From Eublepharis macularius (taxonomy: Eukaryota > Chordata > Lepidosauria > Squamata > Eublepharidae): 64,000 nucleotides of DNA. The stretch covers positions 36,688,001-36,752,000 of the forward strand of contig NC_072806.1 in assembly GCF_028583425.1 (NCBI RefSeq), given 5' to 3'. The first letter of the stretch is position 1, and each line of letters begins with the position of its first letter. Shown piece after piece: positions 1 through 11,700 of this stretch. Position numbers and translations under genes: made by a program. The notes under the pieces are model-generated. The model was not told the DNA's origin, searched no databases, and worked only from the letters and a program-made list of their open reading frames with translations.

Positions 1-218
1 TATAAGGATTCAACCAAGACACAAGCAAGTACACGTGCAACTTGACCTGATGCGCCACGTAATCCAGCCAAATAGCGCTGGTTACCATTTCATGCGGCAA
101 GCAAATTAAGGCCAATTCATTAAACATTGATGTCTTTCGAGAGAAGCAAGTGACTTATTTATAAGGATCTAAGGGAAAAAAACACTCTTGCTAATTGCAG
201 CCCAACACTTAAAAAAAT

Positions 219-244
219 ACACACACACACACACACACACACAC
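219..244. repeat. (AC)n microsatellite
   Basis: About 13 uninterrupted AC units follow a short A-run. Confidence 0.95.
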
Positions 245-1830
245 AAAACAAGAATTCTCTCACATGTAAAAATGCAGCCAGCATATTCACAATTATCTTT
301 GTTCTGCTAAAACAGAATCACATTATTTAAATGCTTTTATTCCCTTTATTACTGACTTTAGAGTTTGGATATTTTAAAAAAATCCTCATGTTAATCTGCA
401 AAGATACAGCAATACCTCTGGTAGGATAAATATTAATGTAAGTGAATATAAACTCAAAAGTTCTCAATCAATTTCTAACCCACAAAAATGTGCTCATTTA
501 TACACATGTCCCTATTTGTCACAGAGAAGGTTCATTCTCACTGTGTACCCTCCATACAAAGAGCAAGCTGTACTTTAAGCAAGACAGAAAATGTGGCATT
601 ATGGATCATTTCTAGGCCTTTCAAAAATAGACATCACGGTTCAAGAACAAACCACAGAGTTGCTCTTCTGAATACACACAATGTGACAATCCACTCTCAT
701 AAACGCCTAACTCTGCAACGGATTGTAGCCACCATATTTTTGCACTATGTGGGAGGTGGGAGAGGGTCTTGGACAATTCGGATCCCATCTTAATTAATAT
801 AGAATGATCATTAGCTGCAGCATATACTTAGCATCCCCATGTCCTTCACTAAAAAAGTCATGCACACAGAAAACAAGAAAAAGGGGGGGGGGAATTCTAC
901 CCGAAAAAGAGAAAAAGTTGAACCACACCATTCATTGCTACTATAAAAGAAAGGTTAATTGGAGGGTCAGGAAGAAACTAATCCATAACTGCCTTGCGTG
1001 TGTGCCACTGTCTCAAGCCCAAATTCAGGTATAGAATTATCAAGAAGCCTTGGTTAAGTCACCATCCATCACCTGTAGGGGAATAACAAGTGACCTACTT
1101 AATAGGATTGTTATAGAAGTGAAGAAATAATGTAAAAGTCTTTTGATTTGGGATCAGTAAAAGGAGGCTCCAGAGGTCAAGTTGGCTCCTCTAGCAACCA
1201 ACCAAGGTGTAGAGAGCCCAGATGGGTAGATACCAGCTTTTAATGTTCCTTCTCACTAAAAAAAAGTCATGCAGATTGAAAACAAGCAGAAGACGGGGAA
1301 AGTTCTACTCTTCTCTTGGCTTGACATGCTGGCTATTTTCAGGGAGTTTCTGAACACGGGAGCTCTCCAAACTGCAATCCTTCTCCACCTGTAGCAGTGC
1401 AGTTTCTTCTACCAGCTCAGGTCTCTACCTGATTCCCCTGCATGTGTGAACCAGACCTTGCTGACAACCCTCTTTGTGGCAGCTGGGAGTAGACTTAACT
1501 AGTCACCCATTTCTGGTGGGCCTGACCTACTGCCCCTTCTCCCCAGACCAGCAGGAGAAAAGTCTGGAGACAAGAAATGATGTCACATGTCTTACACTTT
1601 GCAACATCATTTCCACCTGCAGACCTAAAGCTCTTGTGGATGCTGACCACTGGCCTGCCATCCCCACGCAGGAAGCCACCCTTCATTACCCTTCCAGAAA
1701 TATAGTGGTTGAGTAAAGATAGAAAACATCAGCAATGGTCAAGACCACTGAGTCTTACAGAAGGACTCAACAAATCCAGGGCACCAAGGCTCCTAGAAAT
1801 TTCACTGTGGCACCTAGTATTTTCAGCATC

Positions 1831-2254
1831 CAGGGGTCATTTCGTAGAAAAAGAACTGGAGGAACTCATTAGCATAACTCATTAGCCTATGCCACGCCTC
1901 TTGCCATCACCGGAAATGTGTCATTAGTATAACTGATTTGCATATGCCACACCCCCTGACACCACCTATTCTGGCTGTTTTGGACCCAATCCTGACCATT
2001 CAGGGCCAAAACTGGGCCCAAAATGGCAAAAAGGGGCTGAAAATGGCTGAAAAGGGGCACAAAATGGTCAGGATCGGGCCACTGCTGAGCGGGAGAGTGA
2101 TCCACCATCTGTCAGAGACCAGATCCAGGCCATTTCGGCCCCAATCCAAGCCGAAACGGGCCCAAAATGGCTGAGTCAGGTGGGTGGGGCCACCTGACAT
2201 GCGACCTCTTTGGGGAACTGCATTCCTGTGCATTCCCCCTCGAAATGAGCCCTG
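1831..2254 (+). mobile_element. hAT-type non-autonomous element, CAGGGGTCATTTC family
   Basis: The ends read CAGGGGTCATTTCG and CGAAATGAGCCCTG and are inverted. The flanks are TCAGCATC and TCAGCAGC, an 8-bp target duplication with one mismatch. The interior holds degenerate repeats of a 'CCAAAATGG' type. There is no transposase, so it moved using an enzyme from elsewhere. Length of about 424 bp matches three other copies in the window. Confidence 0.88.
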
Positions 2255-2394
2255 TCAGCAGCCATTTAGATTAAGTGTCTCTTTGTGATTCTTAGTAGAA
2301 GTACAAAGCCTATTCAGGTGAAGGATTGAGATTACTTTTTGTTATGATAAACAGGGTTACCTTGTATTTATTTATGCAACATTTATAGTTTCTT

Positions 2395-2525
2395 CAATTA
2401 TCTGAAGTGAGCTGTGATTCATGAAAGTTCATACCCTAACACAAATGCTGTCAGACTTATAGGTGCTACTGGACTCTTGCTCTTTTCTGCTGCTACAGAT
2501 AGACTAACACAGCTACCCACCTGGA
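2395..2525 (+). repeat. Hammerhead-like repeat, single-unit variant
   Basis: It contains CTGAAG...GTGAGCTGTGATTCATGAAAG, a decayed version of the core seen in the palindromic copies. This is followed by the diagnostic tail 'GGTGCTACTGGACTC' and 'CAGACTAACACAGCTA'-like sequence. Confidence 0.7.
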
Positions 2526-3284
2526 TCTTAAAAAATCCACGACTGTGAAGAGTTTACAATTACGTTTTGCGCTAGGAGTAATTAGAAAGTACAGTCATTA
2601 AAATATAAAACCCTACACACTGAAAAGAATGGCTCCTAAACTTTGGGGGAGGTTCATAATAAAGCCAAAGAAAAATTCGTCCAGGTCTACCCTTATTGTA
2701 CTGTACACAAAAGTTCTTAACTTCTTCATTCTACAATCCTCAGGTTTCATTCCACCCACCTATCAAACTCCCTGCCAATTTCCCAACACGCTGTAAGGGT
2801 GAACAACACTTAAAGATACTAAGAAAAGCTAAACAGACATTAAGGAATAACAGATTTTAATACTCCTCTCCAATATACTACTCATGTGCCCCACAACAAG
2901 ACAATATTGCTCTCCTCCATAACAGGGAATTACTGAGGGAATTACTGCCAATTTGCTTAAAGACCCTCAAAATACCTAATTCCAACCTATTGGTGTCGGC
3001 CAGGGTCAAGCCCCAAGAAACATAAACAATGTAAATAAATAAATAAATACCCGACTGAGCTCTGGTACAAGGGAAAGACACCTCAGGACCCACAAAGAGA
3101 ATTTCTCATCCCCAAAGACCAGTTCACACATGCATGTTTATTACCCTACAGCACTGAAGCACTGACTCACATGTGCAAATACGCCTTCACGGTAAAATTA
3201 CTTGCCACAGGTAGGATCTTCATATGACCCGATTGCAGCTGAGATGTAATATTCTCTGCCCTCTTTCCCCCTTGTGTACGGTGT

Positions 3285-3450
3285 GCAGGGAAAGGGGAAT
3301 GGCGCCCCATCTGGGATACTGAAATGTATGCTGCAATATTAAGATGTGATTTTATCGTTTTACTGTTTTATCTGTTTAACTCTGTAATCTACCTATTGCT
3401 GTAACCCACCCGGAGACCGCTCAGGGCAGGCTATAAATGTAATCAATCCA
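3285..3450 (+). mobile_element. LINE 3' tail (CR1/L2-like)
   Basis: A T-rich run is followed by 'ACCCACCCGGAGACCGCTCA' and a 'GGCTATAAATGTAAT' end. This is the typical 3' terminus of reptilian CR1/L2-type LINEs. Only the tail is present. Confidence 0.55.
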
Positions 3451-3727
3451 TTTTCAGCAGAGGCCATAATCAACATCCCCAAGTCCACATGTCTCAAACA
3501 TGGGAGCAAATCCTCCACACTAGTTTCTGCCCAGCACTTTTCACAAGTTAAAACAGTCAACATTCCAGTAACTGAAACCTTCCATTTTTGTTACCTTAGT
3601 ACTTCACAAGCATGACAAGAAACCCCCCAATTAAAAGGAAAGTTTTATAACTCAAACTCCCCCTAGCTTCATTTCAGTGTATACTACAGAACGCCAGGGT
3701 CCCTGCCCCTGGAAGCTTACACTCTAG

Positions 3728-3812
3728 CAGTGCAATCCTAAACAGAATAACTCCAGTCTAAACTCATTGATTTCAATGGGCTTAGACTGGGGTAACTCTG
3801 CTTAGGACTGTA
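3728..3812. repeat. Short palindromic repeat (AATCCTAAACAGA...)
   Basis: The left arm GCAATCCTAAACAGAATAAC is mirrored by GTAACTCTGCTTAGGACTG around a centre of TTGATTTCAATGGG. A related copy lies at 26472-26552. Confidence 0.7.
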
Positions 3813-3955
3813 CGATACAATTGGTCCGAACAATAGAGGGAGGCCAATCTTTTAAACCCCACATCTTTTAACTACCCCATGAAGTATCATTATGAAATCA
3901 CTGCACTGACAGCTAATTTTTAAGAAGCCAGTAACAACAAGCAAAACAGAAAAAG

Positions 3956-4130
3956 GTGACAGAAGGCACTCTACACCAACCTGTGGTATCTGAAGAAGGG
4001 AGGGAAAGATCCTACCCTCCCACAAATATGGTTAGTCTTAGAGATGCGACTGGACTCTTGCTCTTAAGCTCATCCCCACCCACAAATTTTGTCAGTCTTC
4101 TAGGCGCTACTGGACTCTTGCTCCCCGTTT
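3956..4130 (+). repeat. Hammerhead-like repeat, two partial units
   Basis: Two tandem copies of the tail sequence ('GTTAGTCTTAGAGATGCGAC' and 'GTCAGTCTTCTAGGCGCTAC', each ending TGGACTCTTGCTC) show that two partial units lie side by side. Confidence 0.6.
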
Positions 4131-4254
4131 TGACCTGGAACCATAGTTATCAACAAACACAGGCGCCCGCATTGACAGGCGAGCCCTTCTGCCCACAACA
4201 TGTTGCCTAGGGAAGGCAGCTTGAGCGACACACGGAGGGTCATTCCCTTTTTAT

Positions 4255-4800
4255 TAGCAGCGGCAGCGGCAGCGCTGTGAGGCCAGCTCCTCGCCGGTGA
4301 AGGCGCAGAGGGGCAGAGGCAGGGCGACCCCCGACCTGCCCCCTCACAGGGGGAGATGGCCGCCCTCAGGCTCCCCCGGCCCCAACCCCGCCCGCCCCGA
4401 GGCTCCTACCTGGCAGGCCGCGGGCTGCCTCCGCCGCCCGCCCCGGCGCCGCCCCCGGCAGCAGCCACGGCCCCCGGCGGCCCGGCGGCGGCAGGAGCGG
4501 AGGCGCCGCCAGCTCCTAGGCCCGGCCGCAGCGCCATCTTGCCGCCCGCCTCCCCAGGCAGCAGCGGCAGCGGCCCGGCCCCGGAGAGCCGCCCTCGCCT
4601 GTCAGCTGGGCCGCCGCGACTTCCGGGGCAGAGCCGCCCGGCCAGGCCCGGCCCACCGCCCGGGCAGCCCCGGAGGGGAGGCGGGGAGAAGGAGAGCGGG
4701 CGGGCGCCGGGCGGGTCTCCCGCTGCGCGGAGGCTTAAGAGGCGCCCAGCTCTGAGGCGCCTCTCCTGGGGCGGGGGCGAGGGCGAGCCCCCCCCCCCTC
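4255..4800. promoter_or_regulatory. CpG island over the SYNRG first exon
   Basis: This is a very GC- and CpG-rich block in otherwise AT-rich surroundings, rich in GCGGC and CCGCC runs. It covers the SYNRG start codon and, upstream of it on the minus strand, the probable 5' UTR and core promoter (4538 to about 4750). No TATA box is evident, as expected for a housekeeping promoter. The transcription start cannot be placed exactly. Long open frames on the plus strand here only reflect the lack of AT-rich stop codons. Confidence 0.85.
4410..4537 (-). CDS. SYNRG: SYNRG (synergin gamma), coding exon 1
   Basis: On the minus strand an ATG at 4537 opens MALRPG, the start I recall for vertebrate synergin gamma. 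A low-complexity Gly/Ala/Pro run of 42 codons plus two bases follows, as in the mammalian N-terminus. The exon ends at CAG|GTAGGAG, a good donor. Synergin gamma is a clathrin-coat accessory protein that binds the AP-1 gamma ear and acts at the trans-Golgi network and endosomes through an EH domain and DFxDF-type motifs; those regions lie in later exons outside the window. The gene runs leftwards, with its start about 3.7 kb from the DDX52 3' end in the same orientation, matching mammalian order. The identification rests on the start peptide, the splice donor, the CpG island and synteny. No second exon was found in the window, so the exact residue at the junction is unknown. Confidence 0.85.
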
Positions 4801-4825
4801 TACGTGTGAGAGAGTGAGGATAGTG

Positions 4826-5033
4826 AAGAGTCCAGCCGCACCTTGCAGACTAACCCACTTTATTGTAGCATAAGCTTTCGAGAACCACAGCTCTCTTCCA
4901 TGCATCTGACGAAGAGAGCTGCGGTTCTCGAAAGCTTATGCTACAGTAAAGCGGGTTAGTCTTAAAAGTGCAACTGGACTGTTTACTGTTTTGCAACTAC
5001 AGACTAACACAGCTAACTCCTCTGGAGCTGCAT
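4826..5033. repeat. Hammerhead-like palindromic repeat
   Basis: This is a head-to-head palindrome: 'GTAGCATAAGCTTTCGAGAA' on the left is mirrored by 'TTCTCGAAAGCTTATGCTAC' on the right. It ends with the full 'CTACAGACTAACACAGCTAA' tail. The flanks GTGAGGATAGTG (4814-4825) and GTGAGGAAAATG (5034-5045) look like a 12-bp target duplication with two mismatches. Confidence 0.8.
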
Positions 5034-5062
5034 GTGAGGAAAATGACCCGTTTATATGTAAC

Positions 5063-5288
5063 TAGGGTTGCCAACTTCCAAGTTGGGAAAGTCCTGGAGA
5101 TCTGGGGGGTGAAATCTGGAGAAAGTGGGGTTTGGGGAGGGAAAGGACCTTGGCATGGCATAATTCCATAGAGTCCACCCCCCCCTCCCAAAGTAGGCAT
5201 TTTCTCCAGGTGAACTGATCTCTGTGGCCTGGAGACCAGTTGTAATTCCGGGAGATCTCCAGCCACTACATGGAGGCTGGCAACCCTA
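5063..5288. mobile_element. hAT-type element, TAGGGTTGCC family
   Basis: The inverted ends are TAGGGTTGCCA and TGGCAACCCTA. It is flanked by a perfect 8-bp duplication TATGTAAC (5055-5062 and 5289-5296), the hAT signature. The interior includes GATCTCTGTGGCCTGGAGAC, a stretch shared with the other copies. Confidence 0.88.
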
Positions 5289-5504
5289 TATGTAACCGAG
5301 ACAGAGTCTGGTTGCTCCTTGAAGACCAACAAGATTATCAGGGGAGGAGATTTCCAGTCAGATACAAGCTATAGACAGAATCAGAGAATGTACAAAAATG
5401 TATGATAAAATAGAATGCAAAACTTTGGAGAAAATACATGTATGAGCCGGTAGGGAAATGTATGGACCCAAGAAATCAAATTTACAGAAGGTCAAGGCTT
5501 AAGA

Positions 5505-5590
5505 GAACAGTAGCACCTGTAAGACTAACCAAATTTGTGGTAGGGGATGAGCTTTCGTGAGTTACAGCTCACTTCTTCAGATCTATCCAT
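5505..5590 (-). repeat. Hammerhead-like repeat, single-unit variant
   Basis: On the minus strand it reads CTGAAGA-A-GTGAG...CTCAC-GAAAGC, then the 'GTTAGTCTTACAGGTGC' tail. This is an intact core of the GTGAG/CTCAC stem subtype. Confidence 0.75.
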
Positions 5591-5806
5591 CCGGATTTGG
5601 ATGTTGTGTTTAGGGGTTTATCAATATCCTAGATACCTGATGATGACCTAGATGATCGATGACTAAAGTGGTAGATGATTGCAGAGACTTGCATTAGATT
5701 ATATGATGTAGTTCATGTTTTATGTGTTTGTTTGAACTTATTTCAAATATACTTTTTAAGAGTTTTAAAAAAAAGATATAGACAGATACAGATAATCAGG
5801 GGTCAT

Positions 5807-6207
5807 TTCCTAGGGCTGGAGGAACTCATTAGCATATGCCACGCCTCTTGCCATCATTGGAAAGGTCATTGGTATAACTGATTTGCATATGCCACACCCC
5901 CTGACATCACCTAGTCTAGCTGTTTTGGACCCAATCCTGGCCATTCAGGGCTGAAATTGGGCCCCAAATACAAAAAGGGGCTGAAAATGGCTGAAAAGGG
6001 GCCCAAAATGGTCAGGATCGGGCTGCTGCTTAGTGGGAGAGTGATCCACCACCCGTTAGAGGCCTGATCTGGGCCTTCGGCCCCAATCCAGGCCGCAACA
6101 GGCCCAAAATGGCTGAGAGTCAGGTGGGCGGGGCCACCTGACATGTGACCTCTTTGGGGAACTGCCAGAACTGCATTCCTGTGCGTTCCTCCTCGAAATG
6201 AGCCCTG
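5807..6207 (+). mobile_element. hAT-type non-autonomous element, CAGGGGTCATTTC family
   Basis: Same family as 1831-2254. The flanks CAGATAAT and TTGATAAT agree at 6 of 8 positions, so this is probably an older copy. Confidence 0.8.
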
Positions 6208-6211
6208 TTGA

Positions 6212-6390
6212 TAATACGCTTCATTTATACCCCACCTTTCTCCCTAAGAGGGACCCAAAATGGCTTATATCACATCTTTATCCTCAGGACAATCCTGTGA
6301 GGTAAGTTAGACTTGAGAGGGTTTGACCAATTAAAGTTCATTGCTAAAGTCCAGTACTTGAACCACTACACCACACTGGAGTCAGGTGAG
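6212..6390 (-). mobile_element. tRNA-derived SINE (Sauria type)
   Basis: The minus strand carries the SINE body: 'CCAGTGTGGTGTAGTGGTT' near 6385, then the 'CCTCACAGGATTGTCCTGAG' region and an 'AAGGTGGGGTATAAATGAAG' tail. Confidence 0.65.
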
Positions 6391-7002
6391 GAGAGGTGTG
6401 CGTGTTCTAGATTCAATGGTCTGAACATGTCTAATCTGTATAGGACACTTTTTATAGATCTGTATGTCACAGACATATAGATATATAGAAATATGTGTAT
6501 GTCTGTAGAAAAAGTGGTCCACTTTCCCAGGAGTAAGCATCAGTCAATAAAATGGGACTTTTGAACATTACCTCTGTCTGTCTTACAAACTAATAGCCAA
6601 GTGGCCCTAATCTGAAGATACTTAAATCTGAAGATTGGAGACATGAACAGATAAGACAGATTTTCCTACTCATTTGAAAAATGCACCAGGTTTGCAGAAA
6701 AATCTGAAATCATAAAAAAAAAGTTTTTTTTAAAGAAAACCCCAAATTAGAAAAGGAGTACCTGTGGCTTTAACCAAAGGTCCTCACTGTTACTAGACAA
6801 CCATAACAGTTTAGCCAGAATTCCAAACTTGGTTTCTGTCAGTAAAAGGCAGGGAGATGAGGGCAGGGCCCTTTCCAGGGCTGCTTTAGCATTTGAGGAA
6901 GGATTCAAAAGGTGCCAGAACCACCAGCAACCGCTGGATGACTTGCTGCCACCTGACTTGCATGACTCATCCAGGCTTGGCTGCTCATTACTGTTCAACA
7001 AC

Positions 7003-7225
7003 ACCTCAGAGTAGAATCTGGGAGACCTGGGTTTGAATCACCACTCTACTGTGGAAGCTCACTGGGTGACTTTAGGCCAGTCACACACACTCAGGCTAAC
7101 TTACCTCTCAGGTTGTTGTGAGGATAATTGGAGGAGATGAGAATGATGTGGCCCTACTTTGAGTTCCCATTGTGAAGAAAGGAAGTTTATAAATGAAGTA
7201 CATTAAGAAATAAGGGGGGGGGAGA
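7003..7225 (+). mobile_element. tRNA-derived SINE (Sauria type)
   Basis: It begins around 'GAATCTGGGAGACCTGGGTT' with a B-box-like GGTTTGAATCAC. 'CTCAGGTTGTTGTGAGGATA' and a tail reading AAGGAAGTTTATAAATGAAG follow. The A-box end is truncated. Confidence 0.7.
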
Positions 7226-7600
7226 GATAAAAGGTACATTGTTTAGTGGGTCTTAAGGAGAGAAGGATGTAGGGAAAGGTAAGCACATGGAAGCTGCCAG
7301 GAGGAGGGAAAGAATAAAGTGTGGGGAAGGGGATACAGAGGAAAGTGAAATATGCCCCCCCAGAAGTCCTTGCAGGTTCCCCACCATGCAATTGGGCCCA
7401 TCTCAGCTGGGACCACACAACTGGGACATAGAGGAGAGGTTGCTGTGCGGGAGGGGGAAACAGGAGGGCAGACAAAGGGGGGCGTGAAGGAGAGAAGGAA
7501 GCAGGAAAATGGGGGGAGGCTATGGGGGGGCAGAGGAAGGAAAGACTTGGTGGGGGAGGGTGAAATGAGCTGTCCCCTGCAAGTCCTTGTGGGTCCCCCC
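7200..7600 (+). repeat. Purine-rich duplicated tract
   Basis: G/A-rich sequence contains two related modules, each ending in a CAAGTCCTTG/GAAGTCCTTG-CAGG-CCCC stretch (near 7362-7384 and 7578-7600). It looks like an old partial duplication. Open frames on either strand reflect base composition only. Confidence 0.45.
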
Positions 7601-7720
7601 ACTAGTGTATATGCATACGTTGTGTATAGCTCTCATGACTGTCTACAAACTTGTGTCTACTGGTGAACCCTCCCCACTATTTCCTCTTTCCCTTCCCTGA
7701 AACCCCCTATACCTTCTACC

Positions 7721-7973
7721 CAGGGCTTTTTTTCTGGGAAAAGAGGTGGTGGAACTCAGTGGGTTGCCCTCGGAGAAAATGGTCACCTGGCTGGTGGCCC
7801 TGTCCCAATCTCCAGACAGAGGGGAGTTGAGATTGACCTCTGTGCCGCGCCGCTGAGGTCAATCTAAACTCCCCTCTGCCTGGAGATCAGGGGGCGGGGC
7901 CACCAGCCAGGTGACCATTTTCAAGAGGTGCCGGAACTCCATTCCACCGCGTTCCTGCTGAAAAGAAGCCCTG
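7721..7973. mobile_element. hAT-type palindromic MITE, CAGGGCTTTTTT family, copy 1
   Basis: The inverted ends are CAGGGCTTTTTTTC and GAAAAGAAGCCCTG. A perfect 8-bp duplication CTTCTACC flanks it (7713-7720 and 7974-7981). The core palindrome is built on CCTGATCTCCAGACAGAGGG and its complement. Confidence 0.93.
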
Positions 7974-8234
7974 CTTCTACCATTTTCCGTGCTTCCTTCT
8001 CTTCCCCCCTCACCAGCCCACTTCAAGCTTTCCCTTCACACTGACACCTTGCTGCTGCAAGGTGGAGGATCTGGAGCTCCTTGATCAAAAACCGAGAAGA
8101 CTACAAATGTTGATCCTAAGCTTGCCCTTTAAATAGTTTAGTTATAACTCACATGCAAAACTAAACTCTACATGGTCTTTAGTAGTATGAACCAGGACAA
8201 GACAGAAAAAAACGAGAACACGTTAACTATTGTA

Positions 8235-8631
8235 AAACCATCTGCAGGGAAAATTTATTGTGAGAACACAGTTCACCTCGGTCCCCTTCCACAGGTATTC
8301 CGCAAGTGAATTTAAATTCTTTCTCCGAAGTCCTCAGCATCAGGCCTGCAATGTGCTGATCACGTATCGCTCCCTCATCCTAGTCGTACAACCCATTTTC
8401 TGATGCTGCAGAACCTGGGGGAAAACAGGCTAGAGCACCTGGGGGCACGGCAGAAATGGTGCCACCTGGAAAATGTCTGGTTCCTGAGCAAGTTGGACAG
8501 GGGTAGTTTAGCACTGGTGCATTTTTTTGACATCAGGAAGGGCCCGCCTCCAGCACGTCCATCAACGACCCCTTTAGCTTCTTAAATTCAACAGAATCCT
8601 TTTATCCTGACTGATTTTCAAGGCAGTGTGA
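8235..8631 (-). other. DDX52: DDX52 3' UTR (approximate end)
   Basis: This follows the TGA at 8632-8634. The minus strand carries AATAAA at 8254-8259, a plausible poly(A) signal, so the transcript probably ends near 8235-8240. Placement is inference from the signal. Confidence 0.65.
8254..8259 (-). terminator. Candidate DDX52 poly(A) signal AATAAA
   Basis: TTTATT on the plus strand gives AATAAA on the minus strand, 373 bases past the stop codon. It is the first canonical hexamer I noticed downstream. Confidence 0.6.
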
Positions 8632-8710
8632 TCAATTTTCTGGAACAGTCTGTGACTGAGAATTGTTACTTTTAGCTTTATCCTTCTTTACGCCTTTCTG
8701 GGCGATTATC
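8632..8710 (-). CDS. DDX52: DDX52 exon 15 (last coding exon)
   Basis: The acceptor TTTTTAG precedes GATAATC. Codons 596-620 read [18 protein letters not shown] and onward, then TGA at 8634-8632. It is a basic tail, poorly conserved in the family, so boundaries rest on phase and splice site. Confidence 0.88.
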
Positions 8711-11700
8711 CTAAAAAGGGTGAATGGGGGAGAACACGCCAAGTTAGAATAATGTACCCAGATTTATAAACATCTCAAAATAAAACAAACCATTACAATA
8801 CAAATTTTAATTAACCATTTGCCAGGCAGAACCAAGTAAGTGAACTAGATGCTATAAATTAAGCAGAAGCTAGATTGGAAAGCCTGCTAAAAACTAATTT
8901 TAAAGGGGCCAGGGAAAGGTGTGTGAATGCAACAGAGGCAGAATCCATTCTAACGCACTCTCTCTATGACCTGTGTTTACTTGCCATTTGTTTGGCTTTG
9001 GTAGCTCTCGGTTTCTGGAAACATTCAGGTGGTCAGAACTGGGGTGCTTTCTGTAAACAGAACCTCAAACTGTTTCCTAATCCAGCCACAGAGAATCCAC
9101 ATAATGTATTTCCGGTTGGGGTTGGCTTTCCATCCCTTAGCTCTGACAGCTCTAAACACCGTCTCCAATTTCTAACCTCGTGTTCTTAGACCCCCACCTA
9201 TTTATCACATTTGAATCTCAGCATCCTATGGTGGATTCCCTCCCTTCTTTTTAGTCCCTCCAAAGTGGTTTATGCTGATGGACCAAGATCATGGAGTGAA
9301 CTTTATGGCTGAGCAGAGATCTGAAACTTGGCCTAAACGTTTGTTTTACTGTTTTATAATGTTTAAGCTACGTTTTATAGCATTTTAGTGTGTTTTATAT
9401 ATTGCTGTACGCAGGGCTTTTTTTCTGGGAAAAGGGGGGGTGGAACTCAGTGGGTTGCCCTCGGAGAAAACGGTCACATGGCTGGTGGCCCCGCCCCCTG
9501 ATCTCCAGACAGAGGGGAGTTGAGATTGCCCTCCATGCCACTCGGCAGCACGGAAGGCAATCTCAACTCCCCTCTGTCTGGAGATCAGGGGGCGGGGCCA
9601 CCAGCCATGTGACCATTTTCAAGAGGTTCCAGAACTCCGTTCCACCATGTTCCCGCTGAAAAAAAGCCCTGGCTGTACGGTACCTATGGTTTTTGATATT
9701 GTGACCTGCCCTGAGCCCCTACATGTTCTTTTGTGTTCTATGTAAGTATAACTTACTTTTTCCTCTTGGCTTTCCCCTGCACGAACTGAGGGGATGTGAG
9801 AATGCGTTCCCTTTCCAAAGGCTTCTTGATCAGCTTCTTCTTTTGTTTGCTGAAAAATGGCATTTAAGGAAGGGGAAAGAGCCATGATAGAAATTTAATT
9901 AAAACCAGTTTGAATTAGCATTCCCCTCCCCACTGCTCCACACAGCAGCCAATGTCCCTATAAAAACAATGGAAGATAGTTTAGCAGAGTTTATAGCACA
10001 AACCGCACAGCAGGTGGCTCAAAGGAGGAGCAGAAGGGATATGGAAGTCTAGAGAAGGACCCCCACAATGTCAGAAACTGGGGGTGGAGGGGGAATCTTG
10101 AAAGCGTTGCCGCTGCTGCCAGTAGGAAGGAAGCCAAGGGCAGGGCCAGGTGCAAGGAGAACTACCAAGCTGACATTTACAAGGGGCCGGGGCTGGTTCA
10201 CCCCATCGCTGGCATCTTCAGTATCATGCCACTCCTGAGAGCCTGGCCCAGGGCATCAAGGGTCTGATCATCACCACGGCACAACTGTCACTCTAAACGC
10301 AGTAGTCCTGCTTCCCCCCCTTGCTAGATTACGGTCTTAAGAATGATTTGTTCTGCTTTGGATCATGCATGTAATGTATTTATTGCTATGTGAACCAGCT
10401 TGGAGGTATTTTTACTGAAAAAAAACAGGACAAGATAGGTTAGAACCCAGATCTGGAGTGGGTAGAGAGACTCCTGCTCTGCATTCCTTAGAACAGGCTG
10501 GACTACATCTCATCCAGAGCCCCCCCTTTGCCTTTCCTCCTAATACTTCTGAAAACAGGACAATTCTCTAAAGTGGAAACCAGGCTACTGTTGTGGTGAT
10601 CTAGATACAGTCAGATGGCTCCTGCTTGCACTCAAGACCCAATCACATGGGAGGGCTGCAGTGTCATGTTTCTAGAGCTCCCAGCTGAAGTCATGATTGA
10701 GTGAGAATGGCTGTCAGTTAGAGACGACTGAGCAGCTTTCGACCCCACCCCCTTCTGTCCTAGTAACATCGTTTCACTTGACTTACCACCACAACTTACC
10801 TTTGCAGTTTGCGAAAATGTTTGATGTAGTCTGGCACAGGACACCCAGCTCGCTGAATAACACTGGCTATGCTAGGAGACAAAAAAAGGGGGTGGGGGTG
10901 TCAGGTGCAACGATCCTTGCAAATGTTAGAAATGTACTTTTGGTCTAGGGATAAGAAGGATGGAGTTAGAAGTACTGAACAAGTGCCAAAGAGCTGTGAA
11001 AAGCAGCTAATTCACATGCATGAGTCCAGGCCAGCTTTACTTTTCACATATTTACTTTCTTCATTTATACCCTCCCTTTCTTTCAAATGGGGTCCCAAAG
11101 CAGCTTACATCATCCTCTTTCCTCCATTTTATTCTTACAACTCTGATGAGGTAGGTTAGGCTGAGAAAGGGTGACTGGCCCAAGGTTAACCAGCAAGCTC
11201 TCATGGCAGAGTGGGGACTCAAGCTTGAGTCTTCCAGATGCTAGACCAACGCTCTAACCATCACACCACATAGGCTGTCTTCTCAACTTCTCAAGCAAAT
11301 GAGAACCAGTGATGTTTTAGGGTCACACAATCTGATTTTTATCACCAAACCTTCCAGTGGTGACAGGATCTTTACAAATCTGTTCACCGCTCTGACTACA
11401 GCGAATGTCCCTCTGGCAGGCAGTTCCAAAGCTCAGCACAATACAGAGCAGAGCCACCCTCTGGTTCCTCCTCCTCCCAAGTTTGGAGGCCTCGTGCTTG
11501 TCCTGGTCTGCCCTGGTCTTTAGGGACAATCCAGTGTTTCTGAAACTATGTGACACTTGACATAAGCTGAATCTGTGTTGGGGGCAATTACAAATTTGGG
11601 CTGGCTACCAAGGCTACCTAAAATTTGTGGACCCCTTATGCCCTGCCACTAGATCCTTTCACATTTAGATTAGGGGTGGCTAAATGTGATCAAGCACTCC

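Larger units (their letters stand above)
1..4409 (-). other. SYNRG: SYNRG intron 1 (partial)
   Basis: This stretch follows the SYNRG exon 1 donor and should be intron 1; no further SYNRG exon was found on the minus strand. It holds an AC microsatellite (219-244), a hAT-type element (1831-2254), single-unit hammerhead-like repeats (2395-2525 and 3956-4130), a LINE 3' tail (3285-3450) and a short palindromic repeat (3728-3812). The rest (245-1830 and 2530-3280) shows nothing I recognise. The intron assignment is inferred from the exon 1 donor and gene order. Confidence 0.75.

Noticed and set aside
4297-4817. Two long plus-strand Pro/Arg/Ala-rich open frames
   Set aside because: They are antisense to SYNRG exon 1 in a CpG island; lack of stop codons follows from GC content.
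10090-10290. Processed pseudogene in DDX52 intron 13
   Set aside because: GC-rich and coding-like, but no frame gives a recognisable protein.
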